A DNA stretch of 38,612 bases, from assembly GCA_905235415.1 (NCBI GenBank), contig CAJOKX010000007.1:1-38612 (forward strand). The letters run 5' to 3'. The stretch is from an uncultured Lachnospiraceae bacterium (GTDB lineage: Bacteria; Bacillota; Clostridia; Lachnospirales; Lachnospiraceae). Shown piece after piece: positions 7,970 to 16,457 of the stretch (the first letter of the stretch is position 1; every line of letters starts with the position of its first letter). The notes beneath the pieces were generated by a model. That model had not been told where the DNA came from. It was given only the letters and a program-made list of their open reading frames with translations, and did no database searches. Both the position numbers and the translations under genes were made by a program.

Positions 7970-9742
7970 TTACTCCTGGCTCTGGGCAACCGCTTTCCGG
8001 ATTGCCTGCTCCAGGTCCTGCATGATCCGGTCATACTCTGACTGAATCTTGTCAATATCTGTATACTTGTAACGTCCGATCTCCTCACGGCAGGGCAGGT
8101 CGACCAGCGACTGAATGGTCGCACCCTGTTCCAGCGCCTCCAGACCCTTGTCATAGTAGGCGAGGATCAGCTTCATCATCAGAAGCTGCTTCTGCAGTGT
8201 GGTGTAGGTATCGGAGTCCATGAATGCGTTCTGGTTCAGATAGTCCTCACGGATGGATCTTGCAGCCTCCATCGTCAGGCGGTCCGGCCAGGACAGGGCG
8301 TCCATACCGACCAGCTGCACCATCTCATTGAGCTCGCTCTCCTGCTGCAGCAGACGCATCATCTCCGCACGCAGCGGCATCCATTCACCGTTTGTCTGGT
8401 CGTTGAACCATTTCCCGAGGGAATCCAGGTACAGCGAATAGGAGCTGAGCCAGTTGATGGCAGGGAAATGACGCTGGTAGGCAAGATCCGCATCCAGTCT
8501 CCAGAAGACCTTGACGATACGAAGCGTTGCCTGCGAAACCGGCTCGGAGATATCGCCGCCTGCAGGGGAAACCGCTCCGATTGCTGACAGCGCGCCTTCT
8601 CTCTTGTCCGATCCGAGCGCCACGACGCGGCCTGCTCTCTCATAGAACTGTGCAAGCCTGGAGGACAGATACGCGGGGTAGCCTTCCTCACCGGGCATCT
8701 CTTCCAGACGTCCGGACATCTCACGCAGCGCCTCTGCCCAGCGGGATGTGGAGTCTGCCATCAGAGCCACCGAATAGCCCATGTCGCGGAAATACTCGGC
8801 GATCGTGATACCCGTATAGATCGACGCCTCACGGGCCGCAACCGGCATGTCGGAGGTGTTGGCGATCAGGACGGTTCTTTCCATCAGGGAATATCCGCTC
8901 TTGGGGTCCTTCAGTTCCGGGAACTCGTTCAGAACGTCCGTCATCTCATTTCCGCGCTCGCCGCAGCCGATATAGACGACGATGTCCGCCTCTGCCCATT
9001 TTGCCAGCTGGTGCTGCACGACCGTCTTGCCGGAGCCGAACGGTCCCGGGATTGCGGCCACGCCGCCCTTTGCGATCGGGAAGAGCGTATCGATGACTCT
9101 CTGTCCGGTGACCAGCGGCATTTCCGGAGCGATCTTCTGTGCGTACGGTCTCTCGCGGCGGACCGGCCATTTCTGGATCAGCGTGATCTCCTGCTCGCTT
9201 CCGTCTTCCTTCTCAAGAACGCACACGGTATCGGTTACCTTGAAGTCGCCTTCCCGGATGGACTTGATGGTGCCCGTTGTATTGGGCGGAATCATGATCT
9301 TCTGGGTAACGATGTGTGTCTCCTGCACGGTTCCGATCACATCGCCGCCGATGACCTTCTCCCCGGCCTTGACCGCCGGTACAAAGTGCCACACCTTCTC
9401 TCTGCTCAGAGACGGCACCTCGATTCCGCGGGAGAGCAGGTTCGACTGGGTCTGCTCCATAATGTCGACCAGAGGTCTCTGGATTCCGTCATAGATACTT
9501 CCGATCAGTCCGGGCCCCAGTTCCACGCTCAGCGGGGCACCCGTCGATTCTACGGGTTCTCCCGGAGCAAGTCCTGCGGTTTCCTCATAGACCTGAACCG
9601 ACGCCTCATCTCCGTGGATCTCAATGACCTCTCCGATCAGTCTCCTGTCAGAGACACGGCAGACGTCGAACATGTTCGCGTCCCGCATACCGGTCGCGAC
9701 AACGAGCGGTCCGGACACCTTCTTGATTGTTCCCTTTGCCAT
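7970..9742 (-). CDS. ntpA: V-type ATPase catalytic subunit A
   Basis: This is the catalytic ATP-binding subunit. The 590-residue protein has the Walker A loop GPFGSGKT (233-240, K239), the GERGNE segment (261-266), and the non-homologous insert of about 90 residues (about 110-200) that distinguishes V/A-type A from F-type beta subunits. It may hydrolyse ATP to pump ions or synthesise it in reverse; the sequence does not settle the direction. A hairpin sits in the 78-base gap before it. Confidence 0.98.
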   Translation of the reverse strand: MAKGTIKKVSGPLVVATGMRDANMFDVCRVSDRRLIGEVIEIHGDEASVQVYEETAGLAPGEPVESTGAPLSVELGPGLIGSIYDGIQRPLVDIMEQTQSNLLSRGIEVPSLSREKVWHFVPAVKAGEKVIGGDVIGTVQETHIVTQKIMIPPNTTGTIKSIREGDFKVTDTVCVLEKEDGSEQEITLIQKWPVRRERPYAQKIAPEMPLVTGQRVIDTLFPIAKGGVAAIPGPFGSGKTVVQHQLAKWAEADIVVYIGCGERGNEMTDVLNEFPELKDPKSGYSLMERTVLIANTSDMPVAAREASIYTGITIAEYFRDMGYSVALMADSTSRWAEALREMSGRLEEMPGEEGYPAYLSSRLAQFYERAGRVVALGSDKREGALSAIGAVSPAGGDISEPVSQATLRIVKVFWRLDADLAYQRHFPAINWLSSYSLYLDSLGKWFNDQTNGEWMPLRAEMMRLLQQESELNEMVQLVGMDALSWPDRLTMEAARSIREDYLNQNAFMDSDTYTTLQKQLLMMKLILAYYDKGLEALEQGATIQSLVDLPCREEIGRYKYTDIDKIQSEYDRIMQDLEQAIRKAVAQSQE

Positions 9743-9778
9743 ATCCTGTGCCTTTCTTAGATATTCTTATGTACGGCG

Positions 9779-9813
9779 GCAGAGCGCCCGGACAAGGTCC
9801 GGATCCCTTCTGC
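9779..9813 (-). other. Intra-operon hairpin between ntpG and ntpA
   Basis: The only sizeable gap (78 bases) between the soluble-subunit genes holds a nested inverted repeat: GCAGA/TCTGC outside and CCGGAC/GTCCGG inside with a three-base loop. No U-run follows, so it is not a terminator. It may be a processing or stability element that shields the A-B-D part of the message; this role is inferred. Confidence 0.45.
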
Positions 9814-9820
9814 GCACCGG

Positions 9821-10147
9821 TCAGTTCCCGAATACGATGTCGCTTCCTACAGCCTGCTCCACCGACTTCTTGACGGCCTGCAGTCCCTGTCCCGTATTGC
9901 CGTAGATGCCCGGAATCAGGATCACCGCGGGGCTCTGCATCAGGCGGTACCGGTCGATTTCTTCCGGAATGGTGGCTGCCAGCGCTTCCGTGATATAGAT
10001 GACTTCATATTTATTCTGGGAAAGCCTCTTGAGCAGATCGGCTGCCTCTTCCGGCTGCGCGCCCGCCTCGACGCGGAATGTGTCCAGTCCCAGCGCCGCG
10101 AAGCCGTAGATGGAGTCCCAGTCTCCCATAACAGCTGCCTTATACAT
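9821..10147 (-). CDS. ntpG: V-type ATPase subunit F (NtpG, central stalk)
   Basis: This small central-stalk subunit is called F in Thermus and NtpG in Enterococcus, and it binds subunit D in the rotor. The 108-residue protein has the expected alternating alpha/beta fold with IYITEALAATIPEEI and SPAVILIPG segments. Its ATG overlaps the ntpC stop by eight bases (ATGTATAA), so translation is coupled. Confidence 0.95.
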   Translation of the reverse strand: MYKAAVMGDWDSIYGFAALGLDTFRVEAGAQPEEAADLLKRLSQNKYEVIYITEALAATIPEEIDRYRLMQSPAVILIPGIYGNTGQGLQAVKKSVEQAVGSDIVFGN

Positions 10148-11105
10148 ACATTTCCCTTACCCTTTCCCGGAGCATCTCTTCCGGCAGACCGTTTCTCTTG
10201 GCCGCCAGAATGATCCGCACCGTCTTGATCTCGATATCGCGGGCAATGATATAGGCCGCGATCGGATCGATGCCGAACGGGTTATGGATCTGAGGCTGTA
10301 TCGTTCTGATCATCCGGTCGTCGCACCAGCGCTCGAAGGATGCCACGGATGTCTTCAGTTCATCGATCGCGTCGGCATATTCGGTATGATCCAGATATGC
10401 AACCACTGCGTCGATGCCCTGTGCGGCTGCGTCCGCAAGCTCTGCCACATCCAGCGTCCTGCACGGTGCAAGCGCCTTCTCCAGAAACTGCCTGCTCTTG
10501 CCGGTCCTCGCGGCGCGCACGGCCGTCTTGATGTTGCCGGTTGCGCAGGTGAGTTCTCCGTAATCGGAAAGAAGCTTCACGCCGCTCTTTTCCCCCGCGC
10601 TCCGGATCGCCTCCAGTGCAGCACGGTCGATCAGGACGTCGCACAGCTGTCCGTCCCGGGTCTGAAGGAGCGTCTCCTTCGCCTCCCTGGCGACCTCGCG
10701 CATCGCCTCCGGCAGCGCGTCGTAATCCGATTCGGCGACAGCGCGCTCAATCACCTTCGGTGAAATGCTCCCGCCTTCCTCGAATATGCCGGGATGATCG
10801 CCGTCGATGCAGCTCTCCTTCACCGCAGCCTTCAGATTGTGATAGTCCTTCTCCAGACGGAATACATCGAAGATCTCCATCTGCCGGGGAAGCAGTTCGC
10901 GGATAAAGTCCCAGGTCTTCTTCTCTTCCTCCCGGAACATCTCCTCGCTGGGAAGCTCCGGATTGCCCCAGTTCTTCTCATTGAGGAGCCTTAAGCACTC
11001 CTCCTCCGAGGAAGCGGCCGCCAGCTGCGAGATCACCGCTTCATTCAGCAGAGTCAGTTCACGGGAACGGATACGCGCGACCGCATATATATATTGTTCG
11101 GCCAT
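10140..11105 (-). CDS. ntpC: V-type ATPase subunit C/d
   Basis: This subunit (d in eukaryotes, C in prokaryotes) is the funnel-shaped adaptor joining the central stalk to the membrane ring. The 321-residue all-helical protein starts MAEQYIYAVARIRSRE and keeps the DVFRLEKDYHNLKAAVKE segment typical of the family, plus an IAAYIIARDIEIKTVRIILA motif near the C-terminus. It lies between ntpE and ntpG, with a 12-base gap to ntpE. Confidence 0.95.
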   Translation of the reverse strand: MAEQYIYAVARIRSRELTLLNEAVISQLAAASSEEECLRLLNEKNWGNPELPSEEMFREEEKKTWDFIRELLPRQMEIFDVFRLEKDYHNLKAAVKESCIDGDHPGIFEEGGSISPKVIERAVAESDYDALPEAMREVAREAKETLLQTRDGQLCDVLIDRAALEAIRSAGEKSGVKLLSDYGELTCATGNIKTAVRAARTGKSRQFLEKALAPCRTLDVAELADAAAQGIDAVVAYLDHTEYADAIDELKTSVASFERWCDDRMIRTIQPQIHNPFGIDPIAAYIIARDIEIKTVRIILAAKRNGLPEEMLRERVREMYV

Positions 11106-11117
11106 TGCTCTCCTCCT

Positions 11118-11708
11118 TTATGAAAACAGTACCTTCCCTGCTGCATCCGTCATACGGTCGTGGTTCTCCTCAAAGATCTCATCCAGAGACAGATTCTGTT
11201 CGATTCCGTCATACTTCAGGATGAATCCGCCGCTGATGTCGGCATCCTCTTTTGACACGGCCAGCGAAGCGCCCTGCGGAAGAATCTTTACAAGCCTGGA
11301 CGCAAAGTCCTTCGGCATGCGTGCGATATCTTTCCTGCAAAAGAGGATCTCGCCCTCCTTCGGAAGGGCATTTTTGCCGATCAGGCCGAGGATCAGATCA
11401 AAATAATCGCTGTCCGGAAGATCCAGAACCGCTTTCTTCGCCTGGCCGATCACGGACAGGATCAGCTCCTGCTTGGTCTCCAGAAGCTTGCGGCGCCTCT
11501 GAAGCTGGGCGGCGGAATCCGCCCTGGCGATGAGATCGTCCGCCTGTGCCTGCGCGCGGGAGAGGATCTTCTGTACCTGGGCATCCGCCTGCGCCTGTGC
11601 CTGCGCAAGCGCCTCATCGCGCTCTTTCTGCGCATCGGCGTTCACGGAGGCGACCGCTTCTGCGGACTCCCGGCGAATGTCCTCTAATATCTTATCCAAA
11701 CCTGCCAT
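11118..11708 (-). CDS. ntpE: V-type ATPase subunit E (peripheral stalk)
   Basis: Subunit E forms the peripheral stator stalk with the product of ntpF. The 196-residue protein has a long Ala/Gln-rich N-terminal helix (about 15-75, repeated AQAQAQADAQ) and a C-terminal globular domain that caps the head. The ATG has GGAG seven bases upstream. Low-complexity Ala/Gln repeats are normal for the coiled coil. Confidence 0.93.
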   Translation of the reverse strand: MAGLDKILEDIRRESAEAVASVNADAQKERDEALAQAQAQADAQVQKILSRAQAQADDLIARADSAAQLQRRRKLLETKQELILSVIGQAKKAVLDLPDSDYFDLILGLIGKNALPKEGEILFCRKDIARMPKDFASRLVKILPQGASLAVSKEDADISGGFILKYDGIEQNLSLDEIFEENHDRMTDAAGKVLFS

Positions 11709-11756
11709 TTCCAGTCTCCTTCGCTATGAATCTTACAAACGGTTCAAATCGCCTCA

Positions 11757-12239
11757 TTATGCAAGGGCAGATACGCCGAAGATCGCAAGGATGGAAATAA
11801 GCAGTGCAAGAATTGCGTATGTCTCAACCATAGCCGGGAAGATCATGGACTTACCGAAGGTCTCTTCCTTCTTGCTGACCATCGAGATACAGGCAACGGA
11901 CGTACGTCCCTGATGCATCGCGGAGATCGGCTCAACGATCATAACCGGAATGCATGCAGCGAAATACAGAAGTCCGGTTCCGAGAGGCATGGCTGTGTTG
12001 GCGTTTCCGCCCATGATGCCGATCTGGGACAGGCAGATGAACGCGATCAGCAGTCCGTAGATACCCTGTGTGCCGGGAAGCAGCTGAAGGATCAGCGTCT
12101 TACTGAAAAGATCCGGGTTGTCCGTGCAAGCGCCTGCCGCTGCCTGGCCTGCAACGCCTACGCCGTACGCGCTGCCCATTCCCGAAGTTGCCGCAGCCAG
12201 TGCTGCGCCTGCAAGTGCAAATACCAGTCCGATACTCAT
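11757..12239 (-). CDS. ntpK: V-type ATPase proteolipid (K ring), Na+-site residues
   Basis: This is the membrane rotor-ring subunit, made of two fused hairpins (four helices) in 160 residues. Only the second hairpin has the ion-carrying carboxylate (E139 in PAMVETYAIL); the equivalent place in the first reads LPGTQGIYG. The residues that coordinate Na+ in E. hirae NtpK (L61, T64, Q65, Q110, E139) have counterparts here: L54, T57, Q58, Q110 and E139. This supports Na+ as the coupling ion, inferred from motif match. It starts two bases after the ntpI stop. Confidence 0.97.
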   Translation of the reverse strand: MSIGLVFALAGAALAAATSGMGSAYGVGVAGQAAAGACTDNPDLFSKTLILQLLPGTQGIYGLLIAFICLSQIGIMGGNANTAMPLGTGLLYFAACIPVMIVEPISAMHQGRTSVACISMVSKKEETFGKSMIFPAMVETYAILALLISILAIFGVSALA

Positions 12240-12241
12240 AG

Positions 12242-14257
12242 TTACATATCCTCCTTGATCTTGTAATACTTAGTGTTCACTGCAAAAGGACGGAAGGGCT
12301 TTCCGCCGCCTTCGTAGAATTTTCCGAAAAACTCAACATACGTCAGACGGTTTGTATGTACATACGCGCCCAGCGCGTTGATTGCAAGGTTCAGAACATT
12401 TCCGACCAGGAATACCACGATAAACATCACGATGCCTCCCGGGTTGTTGCCGCCCATCGCGCCCATCGAGTTGAAGACGGTGGCGATGACGCCGGTCGCA
12501 AGTCCCAGTGCGAGCAGTCTCGAGTAGGAGAGCACGTCGCTGAGCCAGCTCGAGATCCCGTACAGGGAGTAGAGGCCCTTCATGATCCGCTTGCCCCAGT
12601 TCTTCGATTCGCGCCCGCCCGTGAGGATGATTCCCACAGCGGACAGGATAATCAGGATGCCCGCCGGCTTCTGCAGCGAAGCGGAGAGCAGGTTCACGCC
12701 CAGCATGTCCGCCATGGTCGGAAGCGTCAGCAGATAGACGACGCAGGAGATCAGGATCACGTACCACAGTACCACATCGTAGATCATATCCATGACCTTG
12801 CCTTCCTTCAGGAGCATGTACGCCTTCGCGCCGAGTCCGACAAACATGTGGATCAGGGCGATCAGGAAGCAGAAGGTCAGCATCCGCATGGGCTCATTGA
12901 GCGGCTCAAACCACAGCGGCTTGATACCGAAGCCTTCCGGCTTGCCCAGGAAGGTCGTGCCGATCACGCTGACCGCGTCTCCGAAGAAGGAACCGAACAT
13001 GACGCCCCAGAATATGGTCGAGATGCCGCAGTAAAGGAACATCTTCATGAGCTTCTTCGTCCCGGCCTCCATCGTCTTGCCGCACTTGGCAAGGATGAAC
13101 CCGGTCCCGAGGACCAGAAGCAGGCCGTATCCCGCATCCGACAGCATCATTCCGAACAGAATATAATAGAAGCATGCGGAAATGAAGGTCGGGTCGATCT
13201 CCTTCTTGTTCGGGAGCGAATAACTCTCCGTGATCCCCTCCAGCGGAGAAGCGAACGCATTGTTCTTGAGCAGAACAGGCGGATTCTCCTTTTTTCCGGG
13301 ATCGCTGATCTCACAAGCCGCGTCAAAGCGGCTCTCCAGCTCCTGCGCAAGCGTCTGCGCGCGGCTTTCGGGAATATATCCCTCCAGGCAGAAGACACGG
13401 CGGGACTGCAGAAGGCCCGAGATCACTCCGTACTTCTCGGCACGCAGCGTATAATAGTCGGACGCGAACCGGATATCGTCCCTGTATACCGCAAGCTTCT
13501 GCAGCTCCTCCAGGATCGATTCCTGCTTTCTGCGCTCCTGTTCAATCTCCTGGTCGATCTGTGCGATCCGCTCAGCCGGGTTCAGGTCCGTCACCGGCGG
13601 CGCCGCAAAGTTCAGGCGTCTGAGCGCGTCGCGCATTGCGGCCTGGTCCTGCTTCCCGCACACCAGGAAGAAACAGGTCTGCGCGGTTTCCGAGGAAATA
13701 AGATCGCAATCGAACGTCTCCACCCCGGAGAGCTTCTTCAGCTCCGTGTACAGGGCGTCCTGCGTGTACTGGCCGGGAATGCTTCCCGTAAAGGCCGCCG
13801 TTTTCTTCGTTCCCGAAAAATCAAGCGGAAGGTCGAACTTCATCCATGGCTCCAGCGCCTTCTTCTGGTCTTCCAGCTTCGGGATGCCTGAGACGCTGTC
13901 CGAGAACCGCTTGTCCAGTGCGGCGATCTTTCCGCACACCTTCATGGTCTCATCGGTCTTCTTCTGCTTCTCCTGAAACTCCTCGAAGCTCAGTTCTTTC
14001 CTTCCTTCAAACCCCGCCAGGAAACCGGTCTTCTCCGGAACACGCCGCTTCAGAACCGCAAGGGCCTCTTCCGCCCGTGCCGCGTTCTTTAAGAACACCT
14101 GCTGCTGGCTCGACATATCGGTTCTGGTAAAGATCTCGTCTTCTTTGCCCCTGACAGTTACCTGTACCGCGCCCTGCACCTGCAGATACTCCAGAACGGC
14201 CTTGCGGTCGTGCTTCATGGCGACGACCGAAAATCGTTTCATTGGAACTACAGACAT
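12242..14257 (-). CDS. ntpI: V-type ATPase subunit I/a
   Basis: This is the stator membrane subunit that forms the ion half-channels against the K ring. The 671-residue protein has a soluble N-terminal half (1-355) with coiled-coil stretches and a C-terminal membrane half with about seven or eight helices. The conserved functional arginine lies in DVLSYSRLLALGLATG. Start MSVVPMKRF matches the family, although the AAAGGAG site is about 12 bases upstream, a long spacing. Confidence 0.96.
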   Translation of the reverse strand: MSVVPMKRFSVVAMKHDRKAVLEYLQVQGAVQVTVRGKEDEIFTRTDMSSQQQVFLKNAARAEEALAVLKRRVPEKTGFLAGFEGRKELSFEEFQEKQKKTDETMKVCGKIAALDKRFSDSVSGIPKLEDQKKALEPWMKFDLPLDFSGTKKTAAFTGSIPGQYTQDALYTELKKLSGVETFDCDLISSETAQTCFFLVCGKQDQAAMRDALRRLNFAAPPVTDLNPAERIAQIDQEIEQERRKQESILEELQKLAVYRDDIRFASDYYTLRAEKYGVISGLLQSRRVFCLEGYIPESRAQTLAQELESRFDAACEISDPGKKENPPVLLKNNAFASPLEGITESYSLPNKKEIDPTFISACFYYILFGMMLSDAGYGLLLVLGTGFILAKCGKTMEAGTKKLMKMFLYCGISTIFWGVMFGSFFGDAVSVIGTTFLGKPEGFGIKPLWFEPLNEPMRMLTFCFLIALIHMFVGLGAKAYMLLKEGKVMDMIYDVVLWYVILISCVVYLLTLPTMADMLGVNLLSASLQKPAGILIILSAVGIILTGGRESKNWGKRIMKGLYSLYGISSWLSDVLSYSRLLALGLATGVIATVFNSMGAMGGNNPGGIVMFIVVFLVGNVLNLAINALGAYVHTNRLTYVEFFGKFYEGGGKPFRPFAVNTKYYKIKEDM

Positions 14258-14329
14258 AGGCTGTCAATTCTCCTTTCCGGCAGTCTTCTCTGTCTGCCTC
14301 TTTTTTTCCTGCGAAGAATTCGCATGTCG

Positions 14330-14641
14330 TTACTCTTGTACAATATCCAGGATGGCCCTGACCGCTTCACCGCTTCTGGCGAGCGCGGCAGCCTTCATAT
14401 CGTCGACCGCCTTCTGTGCTTCCTGTGACTTCTGGTCAATCAGCTTCTGCTGCTGGTCTTCGGCGTCCTTCAGTATGCTCTCCGCCTGCGCCTGTGCCTT
14501 CGCAACCGCGTCCGCAATCAGCTTCTGTGCATCCTCTTTCGTCTGTGAGGCCAGGAGCTTCGCGTCCGCAGCGGCCTGCTTCTCTGCCTCCTGCGTCTGC
14601 TTCTCTGCCTCGCGGATCGCATCGATGGTACTTTTGGCCAT
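14330..14641 (-). CDS. ntpF: V-type ATPase peripheral-stalk subunit (NtpF/G/H type)
   Basis: First gene of the ATPase operon, encoding the coiled-coil stator partner of subunit E. The start at 14641 follows a near-perfect AAAGGAGGTGA site and gives a 103-residue, almost entirely helical, Ala/Gln/Glu/Lys-rich protein (MAKSTIDAIREAEKQ). An upstream in-frame ATG would lie at the promoter and is rejected. Identification rests on helix composition, size and first position in an ntpFIKECGABD order. Confidence 0.88.
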   Translation of the reverse strand: MAKSTIDAIREAEKQTQEAEKQAAADAKLLASQTKEDAQKLIADAVAKAQAQAESILKDAEDQQQKLIDQKSQEAQKAVDDMKAAALARSGEAVRAILDIVQE

Positions 14642-14678
14642 TGCCTTCACCTCCTTTGGAGCAACTATAATCTGTACA

Positions 14679-14707
14679 ATATTATCACGCGGCATGCGGT
14701 CAGTCAA
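14679..14707 (-). promoter_or_regulatory. Sigma-A-type promoter of the V-ATPase operon
   Basis: Minus strand: TTGACT (14702-14707), 17-base spacer, TAATAT (14679-14684). Transcription would start near 14672, about 31 bases before the ntpF ATG. Confidence 0.85.
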
Positions 14708-14942
14708 CGAAACATCACGCCGGGAAGTTCGGCAAATTCACGGCGTGCGTCTTTGCAATATCACAGCACGCATTTTCTGAAAACAGTTCCCTTTTCACGG
14801 CAAATCCGGCAGGATATCCGTGCTGCGTGAAGCCTGTCCCCCCGCCTGCAGAGGCGGGGGATGGAGCGAGGCGGGTGGAAGACAGACAGCACATGTCCCC
14901 CCCGCCTGCAGAGGCGGGGGACTTCCCGGCGCAGTTCAAATG
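14708..14942. other. Intergenic region with palindromes and hairpin repeats
   Basis: No gene is supported here. It holds several short inverted repeats (CACGCCG...CGGCGTG near 14715-14745; GCGTGC...GCACGC close by) and the pair of GC-rich hairpin repeats at 14836-14921. Weak frames rich in SPASAGGG-like peptide are artefacts of the repeats. Confidence 0.6.
14836..14921. repeat. Two near-identical GC hairpin repeats, CRISPR-like spacing
   Basis: A 26-27-base unit, TGTCCCCCC(C)GCCTGCAGAGGCGGGGGA, occurs at about 14835-14861 and 14894-14921, separated by about 33 unrelated bases. Each can form a stem of about eight pairs. Size, stem and spacing resemble a two-repeat, one-spacer type I-E-like array, but there are no cas genes and two units are too few to call a CRISPR. 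It could equally be a REP-like palindrome. Confidence 0.55.
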
Positions 14943-14970
14943 AAAAAGCTGCAGGATGCTCTCCTGCAGC
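14943..14970 (-). terminator. Terminator of the motor-like three-gene unit
   Basis: Minus strand: nine-pair stem GCTGCAGGA/TCCTGCAGC with a five-base loop, followed by UUUUUC. It lies about 28 bases after the stop of the 105-residue gene. Confidence 0.8.
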
Positions 14971-14997
14971 TTGCATGCATATTCATTCTCACTTCCC

Positions 14998-15315
14998 TTA
15001 CGGGTTCCGGTAGATGGTCACGCGCTCTTTCGCATTCCGGTACCGGATCCACAGCCTGACAGCGGAAGCGGCGCGCTCAAAGCGGCGCCTGCGTTTTCTG
15101 AAGGTTCGGTTCATCGCCGCCCTTTTTGGCGGATTCACTGCCGCCTGCACCAGATCCCCCAGGCGGAAGGTCTGCTTCTTTGCCGCCCTGCGCCCTTTCC
15201 GTTTTCCGGCCTTCTGTTTTCCTGAAGACGCTTTCCCTGTCCCGGAAGGCTTCGTCTGCAGGTCCGCCTGCATCTCCTTCGCGCAGGCATCTGTTGATTC
15301 TTTCCTGCGAAACAT
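14998..15315 (-). CDS. Small very basic protein, third gene of MotAB-like unit
   Basis: I do not recognise this 105-residue protein. It has a strong AGGAGGAG site, starts 25 bases after the MotB-like gene and is followed by a terminator, which supports a real gene. No signal peptide or membrane helix is evident. A Lys/Gly/Ser-rich segment (about 23-47) leads to a conserved-looking core FRLGDLVQAAVNPPKRA (about 50-66) and an Arg-rich helix (about 69-95). It could bind nucleic acid or the acidic, coiled-coil tail of the upstream channel protein; both ideas are inference from charge and position. Confidence 0.7.
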   Translation of the reverse strand: MFRRKESTDACAKEMQADLQTKPSGTGKASSGKQKAGKRKGRRAAKKQTFRLGDLVQAAVNPPKRAAMNRTFRKRRRRFERAASAVRLWIRYRNAKERVTIYRNP

Positions 15316-15340
15316 GCGCTTCTCTCCTCCTGATTCCGTC

Positions 15341-16369
15341 TCAGCCGGCCGTCTCCATCTCAGCCGCCGTCGCGTCTGCGATGATATCGGACAGTTCCTG
15401 GATCATCTCTTCATCCTTCAGGCGGAACTTGACTTCAACACGCCTGGACGCGTCCCTGTCCTCTTTTCCGTCCTGGGTGCGGATGAGGTTCGACTCGGAG
15501 CGGCCGTTCGCGGTCAGTTTCTCCTGCAGCTGATCTCCGCGCTCTTCATCCAGGAATCCGCCGCTGATCTGCAGCAGATATTCGGCAACCGCATAGGCCC
15601 TGTTCTGGGAGAGCGTCAGGTTTGTCAGGTAATCTCCCTGTGAATCCGTGTATCCGTCGATGATGATCTCCGCCACGTAATCCATATATTGATCACTCAG
15701 GAGCACGTTGCAGTAGACCGGAAGGACCGTGTACAGAGTCTGCTCGCCTTCCGGCGTCAGCTCATATTCATCCAGGTCAAACAGGACGTTTGAATCCAGC
15801 ACGATGGCGCCGGTCTGTGAATCGATCTGTACATTGATCTGGTTCGCGGCAAATTCCTTGTTCAGTGAATCGATCAGATCCGCCTTGACGCCGATGATCT
15901 GGTCAATCTTTGCCTGCTGTTCGCTCATCAGCCGGTTCTGTTCATCGAGCTTCTCCTGGCTGGAAATCAGCGCGGCGTCGCGCACCGCCAGCTCGGATTC
16001 CTGCTGGGACAGCAGCGTCTGCTGCTCATCCAGTACAGCCTGCGCCGCTTCCAGCTCGGATTCCTTCGTCGACAGCGCGGCGGCCTGGTTCTCCAGGGCG
16101 CTCTGCAGATCCGTCAGGGTCAGCGACTGCTGCTCCAGTTCGGACTCCTTCGTGGACAGCTGGATCCGTGTCTGATCCAGTTTATCCTGCGTCTCGATCC
16201 TGGACGCCTGCTCGGCAAGCTTGTCATTATAATTCTTCTGTGCCTGCATCAGGCAGACTGCCATGATCAGGACAAACAGGAGAAGCAGGCCGGACATCAT
16301 GTCCGAATAAGAGCGCCATATATTATGGCTCCCCTCATCATTCATCCTGCGTCGGTTGACTATCTTCAC
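15341..16369 (-). CDS. MotB/OmpA-like peptidoglycan-binding stator protein
   Basis: The partner of the MotA-like protein upstream. Start GTG at 16369 has GGGGGA six bases before it; the protein is 342 residues. D23, at the cytoplasmic edge of the single membrane helix (24-42, SYSDMMSGLLLLF), matches the ion-carrying Asp of MotB. A long coiled coil (about 43-165) contains repeats of LSTKESELE/LSQQESELA. The C-terminal OmpA-like domain (about 190-330) has LFDLDEYELTPEG, IIDGYTDSQGDYLTNL, and ASRRVEVKF, which bind peptidoglycan in the family. It resembles flagellar MotB, TolR/ExbD partners and Zorya ZorB; no flagellar genes are nearby. Confidence 0.88.
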   Translation of the reverse strand: MKIVNRRRMNDEGSHNIWRSYSDMMSGLLLLFVLIMAVCLMQAQKNYNDKLAEQASRIETQDKLDQTRIQLSTKESELEQQSLTLTDLQSALENQAAALSTKESELEAAQAVLDEQQTLLSQQESELAVRDAALISSQEKLDEQNRLMSEQQAKIDQIIGVKADLIDSLNKEFAANQINVQIDSQTGAIVLDSNVLFDLDEYELTPEGEQTLYTVLPVYCNVLLSDQYMDYVAEIIIDGYTDSQGDYLTNLTLSQNRAYAVAEYLLQISGGFLDEERGDQLQEKLTANGRSESNLIRTQDGKEDRDASRRVEVKFRLKDEEMIQELSDIIADATAAEMETAG

Positions 16370-16397
16370 TGCGATTCCCCCTGCAGTTTCATGCAAT

Positions 16398-16457
16398 GGA
16401 TGTTACTCAGTTGAATGCTGCTCAGTTGGATCCTGCTCAGTTGAATGCTGCTCAGTT
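16398..16457 (-). repeat. Four tandem copies of a 15-bp unit
   Basis: The minus strand reads AACTGAGCAGCATTC four times with few changes (units at 16457-16443, 16442-16428, 16427-16413, 16412-16398). The first unit contains the stop codon of the MotA-like gene (AAC TGA). In the -1 frame the repeat reads as the pentapeptide QLSSI and stays open until a TGA overlapping the GTG of the MotB-like gene. Confidence 0.9.

Noticed and set aside
14836..14921. Calling a CRISPR array outright
   Set aside because: Only two repeats, self-complementary unit, and no cas genes in the window; kept as a repeat and a low-certainty finding.
14715..14976. Small minus-strand frames rich in SPASAGGG-like peptides
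   Set aside because: Translations of the GC hairpin repeats and palindromes; no ribosome site, and they overlap the ATPase promoter.
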